A model generated the notes under the pieces. That model made no database searches and was not told the origin of the DNA. It saw only the letters and a program-made list of their open reading frames with translations. A stretch of 12,029 nucleotides of DNA. Source: JBGRQB01 sp041725875. Lineage in GTDB: Bacteria; Bacteroidota; Ignavibacteria; Ignavibacteriales; Melioribacteraceae. This document shows positions 1 through 6,519 of the stretch, piece after piece (position 1 is the stretch's first letter; every line of letters begins with the position of its first letter). The position numbers and the translations under genes are program-made. The stretch lies in NCBI GenBank assembly GCA_041725875.1, contig JBGRQB010000136.1, forward strand, positions 1-12,029, written 5' to 3'.

Positions 1-34
1 TTCTGAATTGGATTTAGTATGACCGTGTACCTAC

Positions 35-235
35 CATACATTTGATCAGGAACCAGTCCTGTCAGTTTCACCCTGTGGATATACAATACTCGATGCTCTG
101 ATCCACCATCAGTGAATTTAGTGATGCCACCAGTAGCTTGTAATGTCAGGGGAAAACCAGCTTTATTGTACTCTACAATAGAGTAGTTTGTGGGAGCTAA
201 TGTCACCCATGTAACCATCATCTCTGTTGGGTCTC
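35..235 (-). CDS. Internal exon of an animal-type purple acid phosphatase (acid phosphatase type 7-like), partial
   Basis: The minus strand reads as 67 codons beginning GDPTEMMVTWVTLAPTN and ending KLTGLVPDQMY. This pattern (MxVTW near the start, then F-x-DGG, LYIHRVxLxxLxP) is the fibronectin-like N-terminal domain of metazoan acid phosphatase type 7, a secreted purple acid phosphatase; the metal-binding catalytic domain is not in the window. The reading begins just after a pyrimidine-rich tract ending TTGCAG (acceptor, 236-237) and stops at TATG|GTAGGT (donor, 33-34). Both ends are in phase 1 and the length, 201, divides by three, as for a symmetric spliced exon. An in-frame stop lies about 13 codons upstream of the acceptor. 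The composition is richer in G+C than the rest of the window. Family recognition is from memory of the conserved motifs. The exon ends are inferred. Confidence 0.75.
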
Positions 236-551
236 CTGCAAGCGCAAACAACAACACATTTAAATTATTTATTTTTTACATTAAAGTTCTTCTTTAAAAC
301 GCAAGATCCTGATATTATGCCTGTCCAGTAAAATTAAACTAAGCGACTACACTGTGGGAGTCCGATTGATTAATCACAAGTAAATGACCAATTAACTTAA
401 ATCATAAATCCGTCAATGTCTTGCATTGAAAGAAACGAAGAAACGTTCAAAGCTATGGATATAGATCACATATCAAAACTATTTTTGTTTGTTAATTAGA
501 CTGTTTATTTGAATTTTTTTTCAAACATTGTTGTTTTAAATTCATCTTCTA
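236..551. other. Intron-like non-coding stretch and eukaryote/bacterium junction
   Basis: No bacterial gene is visible here in any frame. On the minus strand the part next to the phosphatase exon looks like the 3' end of an intron: a T/G-rich tract precedes TTGCAG. The only plus-strand reading worth noting, 27 codons at 416-499, has no recognisable similarity. The bacterial LytTR reading frame begins at 552, and a stop lies in its frame at 537-539. The change from eukaryote-like to bacterial sequence must therefore lie at or shortly before about 552. The exact breakpoint cannot be fixed from one sequence. Confidence 0.55.
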
Positions 552-935
552 TTCGAAAACGAAAATGAACAAATAAGAGAATTACTCAATTCTATTTCGA
601 CTGCAAAAAAATATAAAACGCGTTTAACTGTAAAGGAGAACCATTCTCATTTTTTTGTAAATACCGATGAAATTATTTTTCTGGAAGTAAATGAAAAATA
701 TCTTGATGTACATACTGCAAAAAAAAGTTACTTACTCAGAGATACAATTTCTTCAATTGAGAAAGAATTAAACCCGACAGTTTTCAGACGCGTAAACAGA
801 AGCACAATTGTTAATATGAATTTTATAAAAGAAATTCAGCCCTGGTCACACGGTGATTATTTAATAATTCTGCACAACTCTTCCAAAATAAAACTCAGCA
901 GAAAATTCACACAAAATATTCTTGAAGATAAATAA
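552..935 (+). pseudogene. LytTR DNA-binding domain, 5'-truncated response regulator
   Basis: The reading frame from 552 to the TAA at 933-935 gives 127 residues starting FENENEQIRELLNS. It contains a complete LytTR domain: TRLTVKENHSHFFVNTDEI, then IFLEVNEKYLDVHTAKKSYLL, then FRRVNRSTIVNMNFI, then GDYLIILHNSSKIKLSRKF. In the AlgR/AgrA/LytR family this domain binds DNA and follows a phospho-receiver domain in two-component signalling. Here the receiver is absent: in-frame stop TAA at 537-539, no ATG, GTG or TTG start before the domain, and no receiver motif (such as KPF) in other frames upstream. The charged N-terminal stretch looks like the usual linker coiled coil. The gene is therefore cut at its 5' end at the junction with foreign sequence, and should be treated as broken or artificially truncated. 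Confidence 0.85.
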
Positions 936-962
936 AAGGGAAAGCACAGCTTTCCCTTTTTT
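934..962 (+). terminator. Rho-independent terminator of the LytTR gene
   Basis: A perfect 12-bp stem (934-945 with 949-960; core AAGGGAAAGC/GCTTTCCCTT) closes a 3-base ACA loop and runs into a T6 tail. It overlaps the LytTR stop codon by two bases, so it ends that transcript immediately. Confidence 0.9.
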
Positions 963-975
963 AACAATCAGATCG

Positions 976-1029
976 ACAGGAAGTATCTTAAGGGGGTTAA
1001 GAATACCTCGTTTATAAGACACTTCCTGT
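976..1029. repeat. Imperfect inverted repeat, 15-bp arms
   Basis: Arms ACAGGAAGTATCTTA (976-990) and TAAGACACTTCCTGT (1015-1029) pair except at one position. The 24-base centre can form a further short stem (GGGGT with ACCTC, one G.U pair). It lies between the converging 3' ends of the LytTR gene and uvrB, about 90 bases past the uvrB stop. It lacks a T tract directly after the stem on either strand, so it is not a standard terminator. It could be a processed 3' structure for the uvrB mRNA, a protein-binding site or a small repeated element. Confidence 0.6.
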
Positions 1030-1118
1030 ACAATAAAAGTTTAAAATTATTTTTATTTTGAATTCACTTCTTGCTCAATGTGAAAAATTATTCTAAAACA
1101 GAAATTCGATAAATAGTT

Positions 1119-3134
1119 TTACTTAACAAGTTTTTCCATCTTTTCAATTTCGTCGCGCAGAGCAGCAGCTCTTTCAAACTCAAGATCTTTTGCAGCAGTT
1201 AACATCTCTTCTGTCATCTGTTCAATAAGTTCAAGCTTTTGCTCTTTTGTCATATATTTTATAACCGGTTCGGCAACTTTTGTAAATGATGCCATCTCCT
1301 GTTCTTTCTCTTTTCCGCGAACATCGGCAATTGATGTTGAAGCCATAATTTCTTCGCGACTCTTAAACACAGTCTTTGGAGTAATTCCGTTTTCGTCATT
1401 GTATTCAGTTTGAAGTTTTCTTCTTCTTACTGTTTCATCAATTGTTGTTTTCATTGATTTGGTGATTCTGTCTGCATACATAATGACTTTACCGTTTGCA
1501 TTTCTTGCAGTTCTTCCAGAGGTCTGCATCAATGATCTTTCACTACGCAGAAAACCTTCTTTATCTGCATCAAGAATTGCAACCAAAGATACTTCAGGTA
1601 AATCGAGTCCCTCTCTCAAAAGATTAACTCCCACAAGAACATCAAATTCCCCGATCCTTAAATCACGAATAATTTCAACACGTTCAAGTGCATCAACATC
1701 ACTGTGAATGTATCTTACTTTTATATTGAGTCGTTCCAGATAATCTGTTAAATCTTCTGCCATTTTTTTTGTAAGTGTTGTTACAAGTATTTTTTCATTT
1801 TTAGGCAGACGCATTTTTATTTCACCAATCAAGTCATCTATCTGTCCTTTTATCGGACGAATAAGAATTTCCGGATCAAGTAAGCCCGTCGGACGAATAA
1901 CCTGCTCAACAAAAGCACCGTGGGTTTTTATTAATTCGTAATCTCCGGGAGTAGCAGAAACATAAATTACCTGATTGGTAAGTTTTTCATATTCTTCAAA
2001 TTTTAATGGTCTGTTATCAAGTGCAGAAGGCAACCTGAAACCGTGTTCAACCAACGTCATTTTTCTGCTTCTGTCGCCATTATACATTCCCCGTATCTGC
2101 GAAACAGTTACGTGTGATTCATCAATAACCAGAAGAAAATCTTCAGGGAAATAATCAAAGAGACAATGTGGTCTTGAGCCTGGAGGACGCGCATCCATAT
2201 GGCGTGAATAATTTTCAATTCCGGAACAATAGCCAAGTTCCTTCATCATTTCTATATCATAATTTGTACGTTGTTCAAGTCGCTGAGCTTCCAGATATTT
2301 TTCATCTTTCCAAAATTCTTCAAGACGCTCTTTTAATTCTTCTTTTATTGTAATTACTCCGTTGTTCACCTGACTTTCAGTTGTAACAAAATATTTCGCA
2401 GGATAAATCGGGATTGAATCAACCTCTTTTATTACTTTTCCGTCAAGAGCATTTATAATTGAAAGCCGTTCAATTTCTTCGCCCCAAAGTTCAATGCGCA
2501 CAGCTTCTTCATACTGATATGCGGGAATGACTTCTATCACGTCTCCCCTTGCGCGAAATGTTCCGCGAGTGAATTCCGCATCATTTCTTGTGTAATAAAT
2601 ATCCACCAGATTGCGCAGAAGTTTTTTTCTTTCAACTTCCTGTCCTCGTTTCAAAAACATAATCTGCTGGGCATATTCGTGCGGAGAACCTATACCATAA
2701 ATACAACTTACGGAAGCAACAATAATTACATCGTTTCTTCCTTCAACAAGTGCGGTTGTGGCTTTTAATCTGAGCCGGTCAATTTCCTCATTTACGGAAA
2801 AATCTTTTTCAATATATAAATCACTCTTTACAACATAAGCTTCGGGCTGATAGTAATCATAATAGGAAATAAAAAACTCAACCGGGTTATTCGGGAAGAA
2901 GGCTTTCAGCTCTGCGTAAAGCTGTGCAGCCAAAGTTTTATTATGCGAAATTACAAGAGTTGGTTTATTAACATTTTTTATCACATTGGAAATTGTAAAT
3001 GTTTTACCTGAACCGGTAACTCCCAGTAGGACCTGATGTTTTTCACCATTTAAAATTCCGCCGGTAAGTTCTTTTATTGCCTCTGGCTGATCGCCGGAAG
3101 GTTTATAACTGGAAACCAAATCAAACTTGTTCAT
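1119..3134 (-). CDS. uvrB: UvrABC system protein B (excision nuclease damage-recognition helicase subunit)
   Basis: UvrB is the central subunit of nucleotide excision repair. It is loaded on damaged DNA by UvrA, verifies the lesion with its beta-hairpin using ATP, and recruits UvrC for incision. The protein is 671 residues, normal for the family. Visible motifs are Walker A GVTGSGKT (38-45), the beta-hairpin region YYDYYQPEAYV (91-101), the DESH helicase motif (338-341), helicase motif VI QTSGRTAR, and a C-terminal UVR domain (about 635-669) that contacts UvrC. The ATG is preceded by a modest AAGG-type ribosome site. The gene is transcribed away from the DUF3078/sufE pair. A TAAGACAAAA element (3197-3207 on the complement) lies upstream of the start and is shared with the region near 4611. 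No truncation is seen. Confidence 0.98.
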   Translation of the reverse strand: MNKFDLVSSYKPSGDQPEAIKELTGGILNGEKHQVLLGVTGSGKTFTISNVIKNVNKPTLVISHNKTLAAQLYAELKAFFPNNPVEFFISYYDYYQPEAYVVKSDLYIEKDFSVNEEIDRLRLKATTALVEGRNDVIIVASVSCIYGIGSPHEYAQQIMFLKRGQEVERKKLLRNLVDIYYTRNDAEFTRGTFRARGDVIEVIPAYQYEEAVRIELWGEEIERLSIINALDGKVIKEVDSIPIYPAKYFVTTESQVNNGVITIKEELKERLEEFWKDEKYLEAQRLEQRTNYDIEMMKELGYCSGIENYSRHMDARPPGSRPHCLFDYFPEDFLLVIDESHVTVSQIRGMYNGDRSRKMTLVEHGFRLPSALDNRPLKFEEYEKLTNQVIYVSATPGDYELIKTHGAFVEQVIRPTGLLDPEILIRPIKGQIDDLIGEIKMRLPKNEKILVTTLTKKMAEDLTDYLERLNIKVRYIHSDVDALERVEIIRDLRIGEFDVLVGVNLLREGLDLPEVSLVAILDADKEGFLRSERSLMQTSGRTARNANGKVIMYADRITKSMKTTIDETVRRRKLQTEYNDENGITPKTVFKSREEIMASTSIADVRGKEKEQEMASFTKVAEPVIKYMTKEQKLELIEQMTEEMLTAAKDLEFERAAALRDEIEKMEKLVK

Positions 3135-3237
3135 TTAACAACCTTAAAACTTGAATAACAATCCGAAATATACGAATTAACCTTCATTAATTTTACCTTT
3201 TGTCTTATTTTAATATGAATCAAAGTTTGTAAATTAT

Positions 3238-3245
3238 TAAATTTG
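3238..3245 (+). promoter_or_regulatory. Possible Bacteroidota-type -7 element
   Basis: TAAATTTG matches the Bacteroidota -7 consensus TAnnTTTG and lies about 30 bases before the DUF3078 start. No well-spaced -33 TTTG box is evident, so the call is tentative. Confidence 0.35.
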
Positions 3246-3276
3246 CACTGGTTAATTACAATTTTTGGGATCGGAA

Positions 3277-4119
3277 ATGAAAAAAATTACTTTCTTTCTA
3301 ATGATTTTATCATTTTGTTTTGTTAATGCACAAGAGCAGGATTCTACTCTTCACCGATGGATGCCTTCATTTGTTGCAGGAATTAATATGAGTCAGGTTT
3401 CATTTAAAGACTGGGCCAAGGGTGGTGAGAATTCAGTTGCCTGGACATTAAAGGGAAATTTTACTCTTAATTACAAATCAGAAAACTGGCGTTTCAAAAA
3501 CCAGTTAAAAGGTGAATATGGACGCACACAAATTGGCGATAACGATTTCAGAACCACTTCAAATGAAGTATTTTTAGAATCGGTTTTATCTTTAAATGTA
3601 GGCTGGGGAGTTGATCCTTATGTATCAAATATGTTAAGAACCCAGATTTCCACCGGTTATAATTACAAAGTAACACCTGAAGTGAAAATCTCAGATTTCT
3701 TTGATCCGGGCTACATAACACAATCAATCGGGTTTACTTACGATCGCCATGAAAACTTTACTACACGTCTGGGTCTGGCATTCAAAGAAACTTTTACTAA
3801 AGATTACCGACAATATTCAGATGATAATGAGACAAAAGATAAAATTGAGGATTTCAAATTTGAAACGGGTTTGGAATCTGTTACCGAAGCTCAGTTAAAT
3901 CTTGCTGAAAATATTGACTGGAAAGGTAAATTAAGATTATTTACCAGATTTGAAAATATAGATGTATGGGATGTTAGATGGGACAACATTATTGTTGCCA
4001 AAGTTAACTCCTGGTTAAATGTAAATTTTGAATTTATTATGTTGTATGAAAAAGCCCAATCGCTTAAAACTCAAATGAAAGAAGCTTTGCAGATTGGAGT
4101 AACTTATAAATTTTTATAG
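3277..4119 (+). CDS. DUF3078 family outer-membrane protein
   Basis: This encodes 280 residues from the ATG at 3277. An upstream TTG at 3265 would add only four residues before the signal peptide, so the ATG is preferred. Residues 1-18 form a classical signal peptide (MKKITFFLMILSFCFVNA, cleavage before QEQ). The mature part opens with WMPSFVAGINMSQVSFKDWAKGG and has alternating aromatic/polar strands throughout, ending in an aromatic residue plus Leu (YKFL), as in outer-membrane beta barrels. The N-terminal 'GGxNxxxFxxWAxGGxNS' style is typical of DUF3078, a Bacteroidota/Chlorobi family of unknown function. The function is therefore not known; the outer-membrane location is inferred. It is followed 11 bases later by sufE on the same strand and is probably co-transcribed with it. 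Confidence 0.8.
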   Translation: MKKITFFLMILSFCFVNAQEQDSTLHRWMPSFVAGINMSQVSFKDWAKGGENSVAWTLKGNFTLNYKSENWRFKNQLKGEYGRTQIGDNDFRTTSNEVFLESVLSLNVGWGVDPYVSNMLRTQISTGYNYKVTPEVKISDFFDPGYITQSIGFTYDRHENFTTRLGLAFKETFTKDYRQYSDDNETKDKIEDFKFETGLESVTEAQLNLAENIDWKGKLRLFTRFENIDVWDVRWDNIIVAKVNSWLNVNFEFIMLYEKAQSLKTQMKEALQIGVTYKFL

Positions 4120-4130
4120 CAGAGGAACGA

Positions 4131-4556
4131 ATGACGATTAAGGAAATACAAGAAGAGCTGATAAAAAAGTTTTCAGATGTTTCTGACTGGGACGAAAGAT
4201 ACGCGATGATTATAAAAATGGGTCGCGAATTACCTGAGTTCCCTGAAGAATTACGCACTGATAAAAATAAACTTGACGGTTGCCAGTCGCAGGTATGGAC
4301 TCACGCCGAACTTCAGGACGGAAAACTTATTATTCACGCAGACAGCGACGCAATGATTGTGAAAGGATTAATTGGATTGATAGTTAAAGTATACTCCAAC
4401 CACACTCCTGATGAAATACTTACAACTCCTCCAGACTTTATTTCAAAAATTGGAATTGATGGTCACCTTTCCCCTACCCGAAAAAATGGTCTGGGAGCAA
4501 TGTTAAAACAAATTCAGATGTACGCACTCGCATTTAAAGCTTTAGCAAATAAATAA
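4131..4556 (+). CDS. sufE: SufE-type cysteine desulfuration protein
   Basis: SufE accepts persulfide sulfur from the cysteine desulfurase SufS and passes it to the SufBCD scaffold for iron-sulfur cluster assembly in the cytoplasm. The protein is 141 residues, the usual size. The catalytic cysteine is at position 51 in the motif DGCQSQVW, as in E. coli SufE. Other family marks are the GRELPEFPEELR stretch (31-42) and SPTRKNGLGAML near the C-terminus. A good ribosome site (AGAGGA) precedes the ATG. The neighbour upstream is the DUF3078 gene, 11 bases away. No sufS, sufB, sufC or sufD is in the window, so this copy is separated from the rest of its pathway. A terminator follows at once. Confidence 0.95.
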   Translation: MTIKEIQEELIKKFSDVSDWDERYAMIIKMGRELPEFPEELRTDKNKLDGCQSQVWTHAELQDGKLIIHADSDAMIVKGLIGLIVKVYSNHTPDEILTTPPDFISKIGIDGHLSPTRKNGLGAMLKQIQMYALAFKALANK

Positions 4557-4581
4557 AACCGGTCATTTGAACCGGTTTTTT
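4555..4581 (+). terminator. Rho-independent terminator after sufE
   Basis: The stem AAAACCGGT/ACCGGTTTT (4555-4563 with 4571-4579) has a 7-base loop and a T6 run. It starts at the last two bases of the sufE stop codon. Confidence 0.9.
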
Positions 4582-4650
4582 ATTATTTCCTCTGTGAAAA
4601 AAAATCTTATTAAGACAAAATCTAAAAAAAATAATTTTTCATTTGGATTT

Positions 4651-4667
4651 TAAGACATATTGTCTTA
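4651..4667. promoter_or_regulatory. 17-bp perfect palindrome, likely operator
   Basis: TAAGACA-TAT-TGTCTTA is a perfect 7-3-7 dyad. A further TAAGACA half site lies exactly 40 bp upstream (4611-4617). The palindrome overlaps a possible -35 box (TTGTCT, 4661-4666) that is 17 bases from TTAATT (4684-4689), so a bound dimer would block that promoter. The regulator is not identifiable from sequence. Confidence 0.5.
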
Positions 4668-4691
4668 TTTTTAAGCAGTTGATTAATTTGA

Positions 4692-4795
4692 TCTCCTATA
4701 AATTGAATAATCAATAAACCATAAAATTTACTCATTGAGTTTTTAGACATACTACTCCCTACAAAGCCTTCCTCGCCAGAAGGCTTTTTTTTTGT
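4692..4795 (+). ncRNA. Candidate short non-coding transcript with own promoter and terminator
   Basis: The interval has a possible promoter (TTGTCT, 17-base spacer, TTAATT at 4661-4689) with a palindromic operator over its -35 box, and ends in a strong terminator at 4763-4792. The roughly 100-base product contains no credible reading frame with a ribosome site. It matches no RNA family I recognise (not an obvious tmRNA, 6S or riboswitch). The start point is inferred from the promoter and could be wrong by several bases. Confidence 0.4.
4763..4793 (+). terminator. Strong rho-independent terminator
   Basis: AAGCCTTC pairs with GAAGGCTT around a 7-base loop (ctcgcca) and is followed by a run of nine T. 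No protein gene ends just upstream on this strand, which is what suggests a short RNA gene. Confidence 0.9.
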
Positions 4796-4854
4796 AATTT
4801 ATAGTAATTTCCCTAAGGACTGGTAAGTTCAAGTTTCTCGGAAAGCAATAAAAT

Positions 4855-5058
4855 TTAATTTATTTTATCTCTTGTGGTTGAAATGTCATGATTGATCAAA
4901 TCAAATTGTTTCATAACGGATAATTTAGGCTCCGTTTCCGGTTTGTTATAAATCATATCTTTTCGGAAAATTTTGTTTTTTCTGAGTTGTGCCAGGCCAC
5001 ATTTTCTCTGGTTTTCTGCTGCTAACTTGAAGTATGTGTGTCTGTTTTCGTGTGGCAT
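4855..5058 (-). CDS. Small hypothetical protein, 67 aa
   Basis: The ATG at 5058 is preceded by GGAGGAGAA, the best ribosome site in the window, at ideal spacing. A possible promoter lies further upstream, so the frame is likely translated. The product begins MPHENRHTYFKLAAENQRK and is basic and hydrophilic in its first half (AQLRKNKIFRKD). It has a single cysteine (in KCGLAQL), no signal peptide and no membrane segment. I do not recognise a family. It lies downstream of the channel gene on the same strand but beyond a terminator, so it appears to be a separate transcript. No clear terminator follows it on this strand. Confidence 0.6.
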   Translation of the reverse strand: MPHENRHTYFKLAAENQRKCGLAQLRKNKIFRKDMIYNKPETEPKLSVMKQFDLINHDISTTRDKIN

Positions 5059-5101
5059 TTCTCCTCCAGAAAGTCATTTTTATTTGATTTTATACATAAA
5101 C

Positions 5102-5129
5102 AAAATAAGAAAAAACTATCGGAAGTCAA
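5102..5129 (-). promoter_or_regulatory. Possible sigma70-like promoter for the 67-aa gene
   Basis: On the minus strand, TTGACT (5124-5129) is followed after 16 bases by TATTTT (5102-5107). This lies about 45 bases before the small gene's start codon. Confidence 0.4.
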
Positions 5130-5142
5130 TCTTTTTTTTGAT

Positions 5143-5179
5143 AAAAAAGTGCATTTTTGCGCTATTTTTGCACTTTTTT
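5143..5179. terminator. Bidirectional terminator downstream of the channel gene
   Basis: A perfect 11-bp stem AAAAAAGTGCA/TGCACTTTTTT around a 15-base loop gives a T6 run on either strand. It is about 135 bases beyond the stop of the potassium channel gene and probably ends the long minus-strand operon. The stretch 5180-5316 holds nothing else recognisable. Confidence 0.75.
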
Positions 5180-5316
5180 AGGAGAAATTTTTATTCATAA
5201 ATGCTGTAAATAAGTCATTATTTCTTTATTAATTTTTATCGTGAATATTATACTTTATTATCCGAATTTCTATTGTAATTCTCATAAAACTAGTGATGTT
5301 TTTATTAAATTGATCC

Positions 5317-6378
5317 CTAATGTCCTTCCTGCACCTGAAATATTTTTTCCAGTTCATTTTTAGAACTTCCTTTTGCAATAACAATTAAATAATCACCTGT
5401 TTTTATGATTATCTCTTCATCAGGATTTCTAAAAATTTTGTATTCCCCATTAATATTTTTGGCAACTCCTAAAAGCGTAATATTATGCTTTTTCTTCATT
5501 TCCAAAAATGTTTCTAGTCCGTTTTTATTACAAAAATCATTTGATTCTAAAACTTTATACTGCATAATATCATATTCTGTATCAGTTACCGAGGTTGTCA
5601 TTAAATCTTCAGTTAAAACAGCAACTTCAGGTTCAAAAATATAACTTGCCACAAGTTTTGAGGCTATATCTTCTTTGGAAATTACGTAAGTAACTCCTGC
5701 GGAGCTAAATGTAGATCTGAGATTTGCATTATTTAATGAGACAATAAACTTTTTATCGGCATATATTTTTTTGAGATTTAGGATATAAACCAAAGCTTTT
5801 GTATCATCTTCAAAATTAACAAAAACCATTTTGGCATCCTTTACATTTACTTTTTTTAATGCTTCATGATTCTCATAATCTGCAAATAAACAAAAAACAT
5901 TATCACCATATAAATCTTTAATAAGATCTATATCATTTTTATTATTCGTCACAAAAACAATATTGTGACCTGTTTTTATTATCTGATCTGCAACCTGATG
6001 ACTAAAATCGTTCCAGCCTATAATTATTAAATGATTTTCCATATCAACTCCGTAATAACCCAATTTCTTTTTTTCTCTGTATTCCGTAATAAGTGAGCTT
6101 ACTTTACCAATGAGATATCCTAAAAGTCCGAGACTCAAAAAAACATAAATATAACCAATGATTTTTCCTGCAATTGTGTGGGGATACAAATCACCATACC
6201 CAACAGTTGTTAGGGTTACAAACATATACCAAAAAGCATCCCAGAGGTTATTAATCCCGCTGTCGAGATTTGTTTTTTCAAAGCTTACCAGTAAAGAATT
6301 TAATACAATCATTACTGTTAAAACAACTATTGTTTTTATCAGACTTTTTCTGTTAATAATTTTCTTTTTAACTTTCAT
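5317..6378 (-). CDS. Two-TM potassium channel with RCK (TrkA-N/TrkA-C) domain
   Basis: This is an inner-membrane K+-selective channel gated by a cytoplasmic RCK ring. The 353-residue protein shows TM1 (about 11-33), a pore helix and selectivity filter TVGYGD (58-63), and TM2 (about 69-95). A TrkA-N Rossmann domain follows (about 115-235; the loop after beta1 is GWNDFS rather than the usual GxGxxG). A TrkA-C ligand-binding domain is at about 268-336 (motif 'EIIIKTGDYLIVIA'). The architecture is like MthK and other ligand-gated bacterial channels, but the altered loop may change nucleotide binding. It is the last gene of the cluster, 12 bases after the 41-codon gene. It has a weak ribosome site, so it may depend on translation of the gene before it. 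The ligand is unknown. Confidence 0.92.
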   Translation of the reverse strand: MKVKKKIINRKSLIKTIVVLTVMIVLNSLLVSFEKTNLDSGINNLWDAFWYMFVTLTTVGYGDLYPHTIAGKIIGYIYVFLSLGLLGYLIGKVSSLITEYREKKKLGYYGVDMENHLIIIGWNDFSHQVADQIIKTGHNIVFVTNNKNDIDLIKDLYGDNVFCLFADYENHEALKKVNVKDAKMVFVNFEDDTKALVYILNLKKIYADKKFIVSLNNANLRSTFSSAGVTYVISKEDIASKLVASYIFEPEVAVLTEDLMTTSVTDTEYDIMQYKVLESNDFCNKNGLETFLEMKKKHNITLLGVAKNINGEYKIFRNPDEEIIIKTGDYLIVIAKGSSKNELEKIFQVQEGH

Positions 6379-6390
6379 AAGCTTTAATTA

Positions 6391-6516
6391 TTAGTAAATT
6401 TCCCAATTTCCATTTAAATAATATCTATATAATACCGGTGAATGGATAGTATTTATTTCAACATCTTCAATGTCAATTCCATATATATTTTTACCGAATG
6501 ATGTAAGTAACGACAT
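6391..6516 (-). CDS. Small protein, 41 aa, between the spermidine-synthase-like and channel genes
   Basis: The ATG at 6516 starts 3 bases after the TAG of the upstream gene. The frame runs 41 codons (MSLLTSFGKNIYGIDIEDVE..., ending NGNWEIY) to TAA, which is followed by a second in-frame TAA and then, 12 bases after the first stop, by the channel ATG. It is too short for many gene finders, yet it fills the gap exactly. The residue mix (Tyr-, Ile-, Asn- and Asp-containing, soluble, no membrane segment) looks like real protein. No strong ribosome site is present, only TTAGG inside the preceding stop region, so translational coupling is likely. It is in frame with the channel but separated by the two stops. 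I recognise no family. Confidence 0.6.
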   Translation of the reverse strand: MSLLTSFGKNIYGIDIEDVEINTIHSPVLYRYYLNGNWEIY

Positions 6517-6519
6517 TGC

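Noticed and set aside
416..499. 27-codon plus-strand frame
   Set aside because: No ribosome site, no similarity to a receiver domain, and it lies in intron-like sequence.
1459..1707. 82-codon plus-strand frame
   Set aside because: Lies wholly opposite uvrB, has no ribosome site and a Ser/Arg-biased composition typical of an antisense shadow. The frame at 2168-2353 is the same case.
3265..3276. TTG start four codons before the DUF3078 signal peptide
   Set aside because: The ATG at 3277 gives a standard signal peptide and better start.
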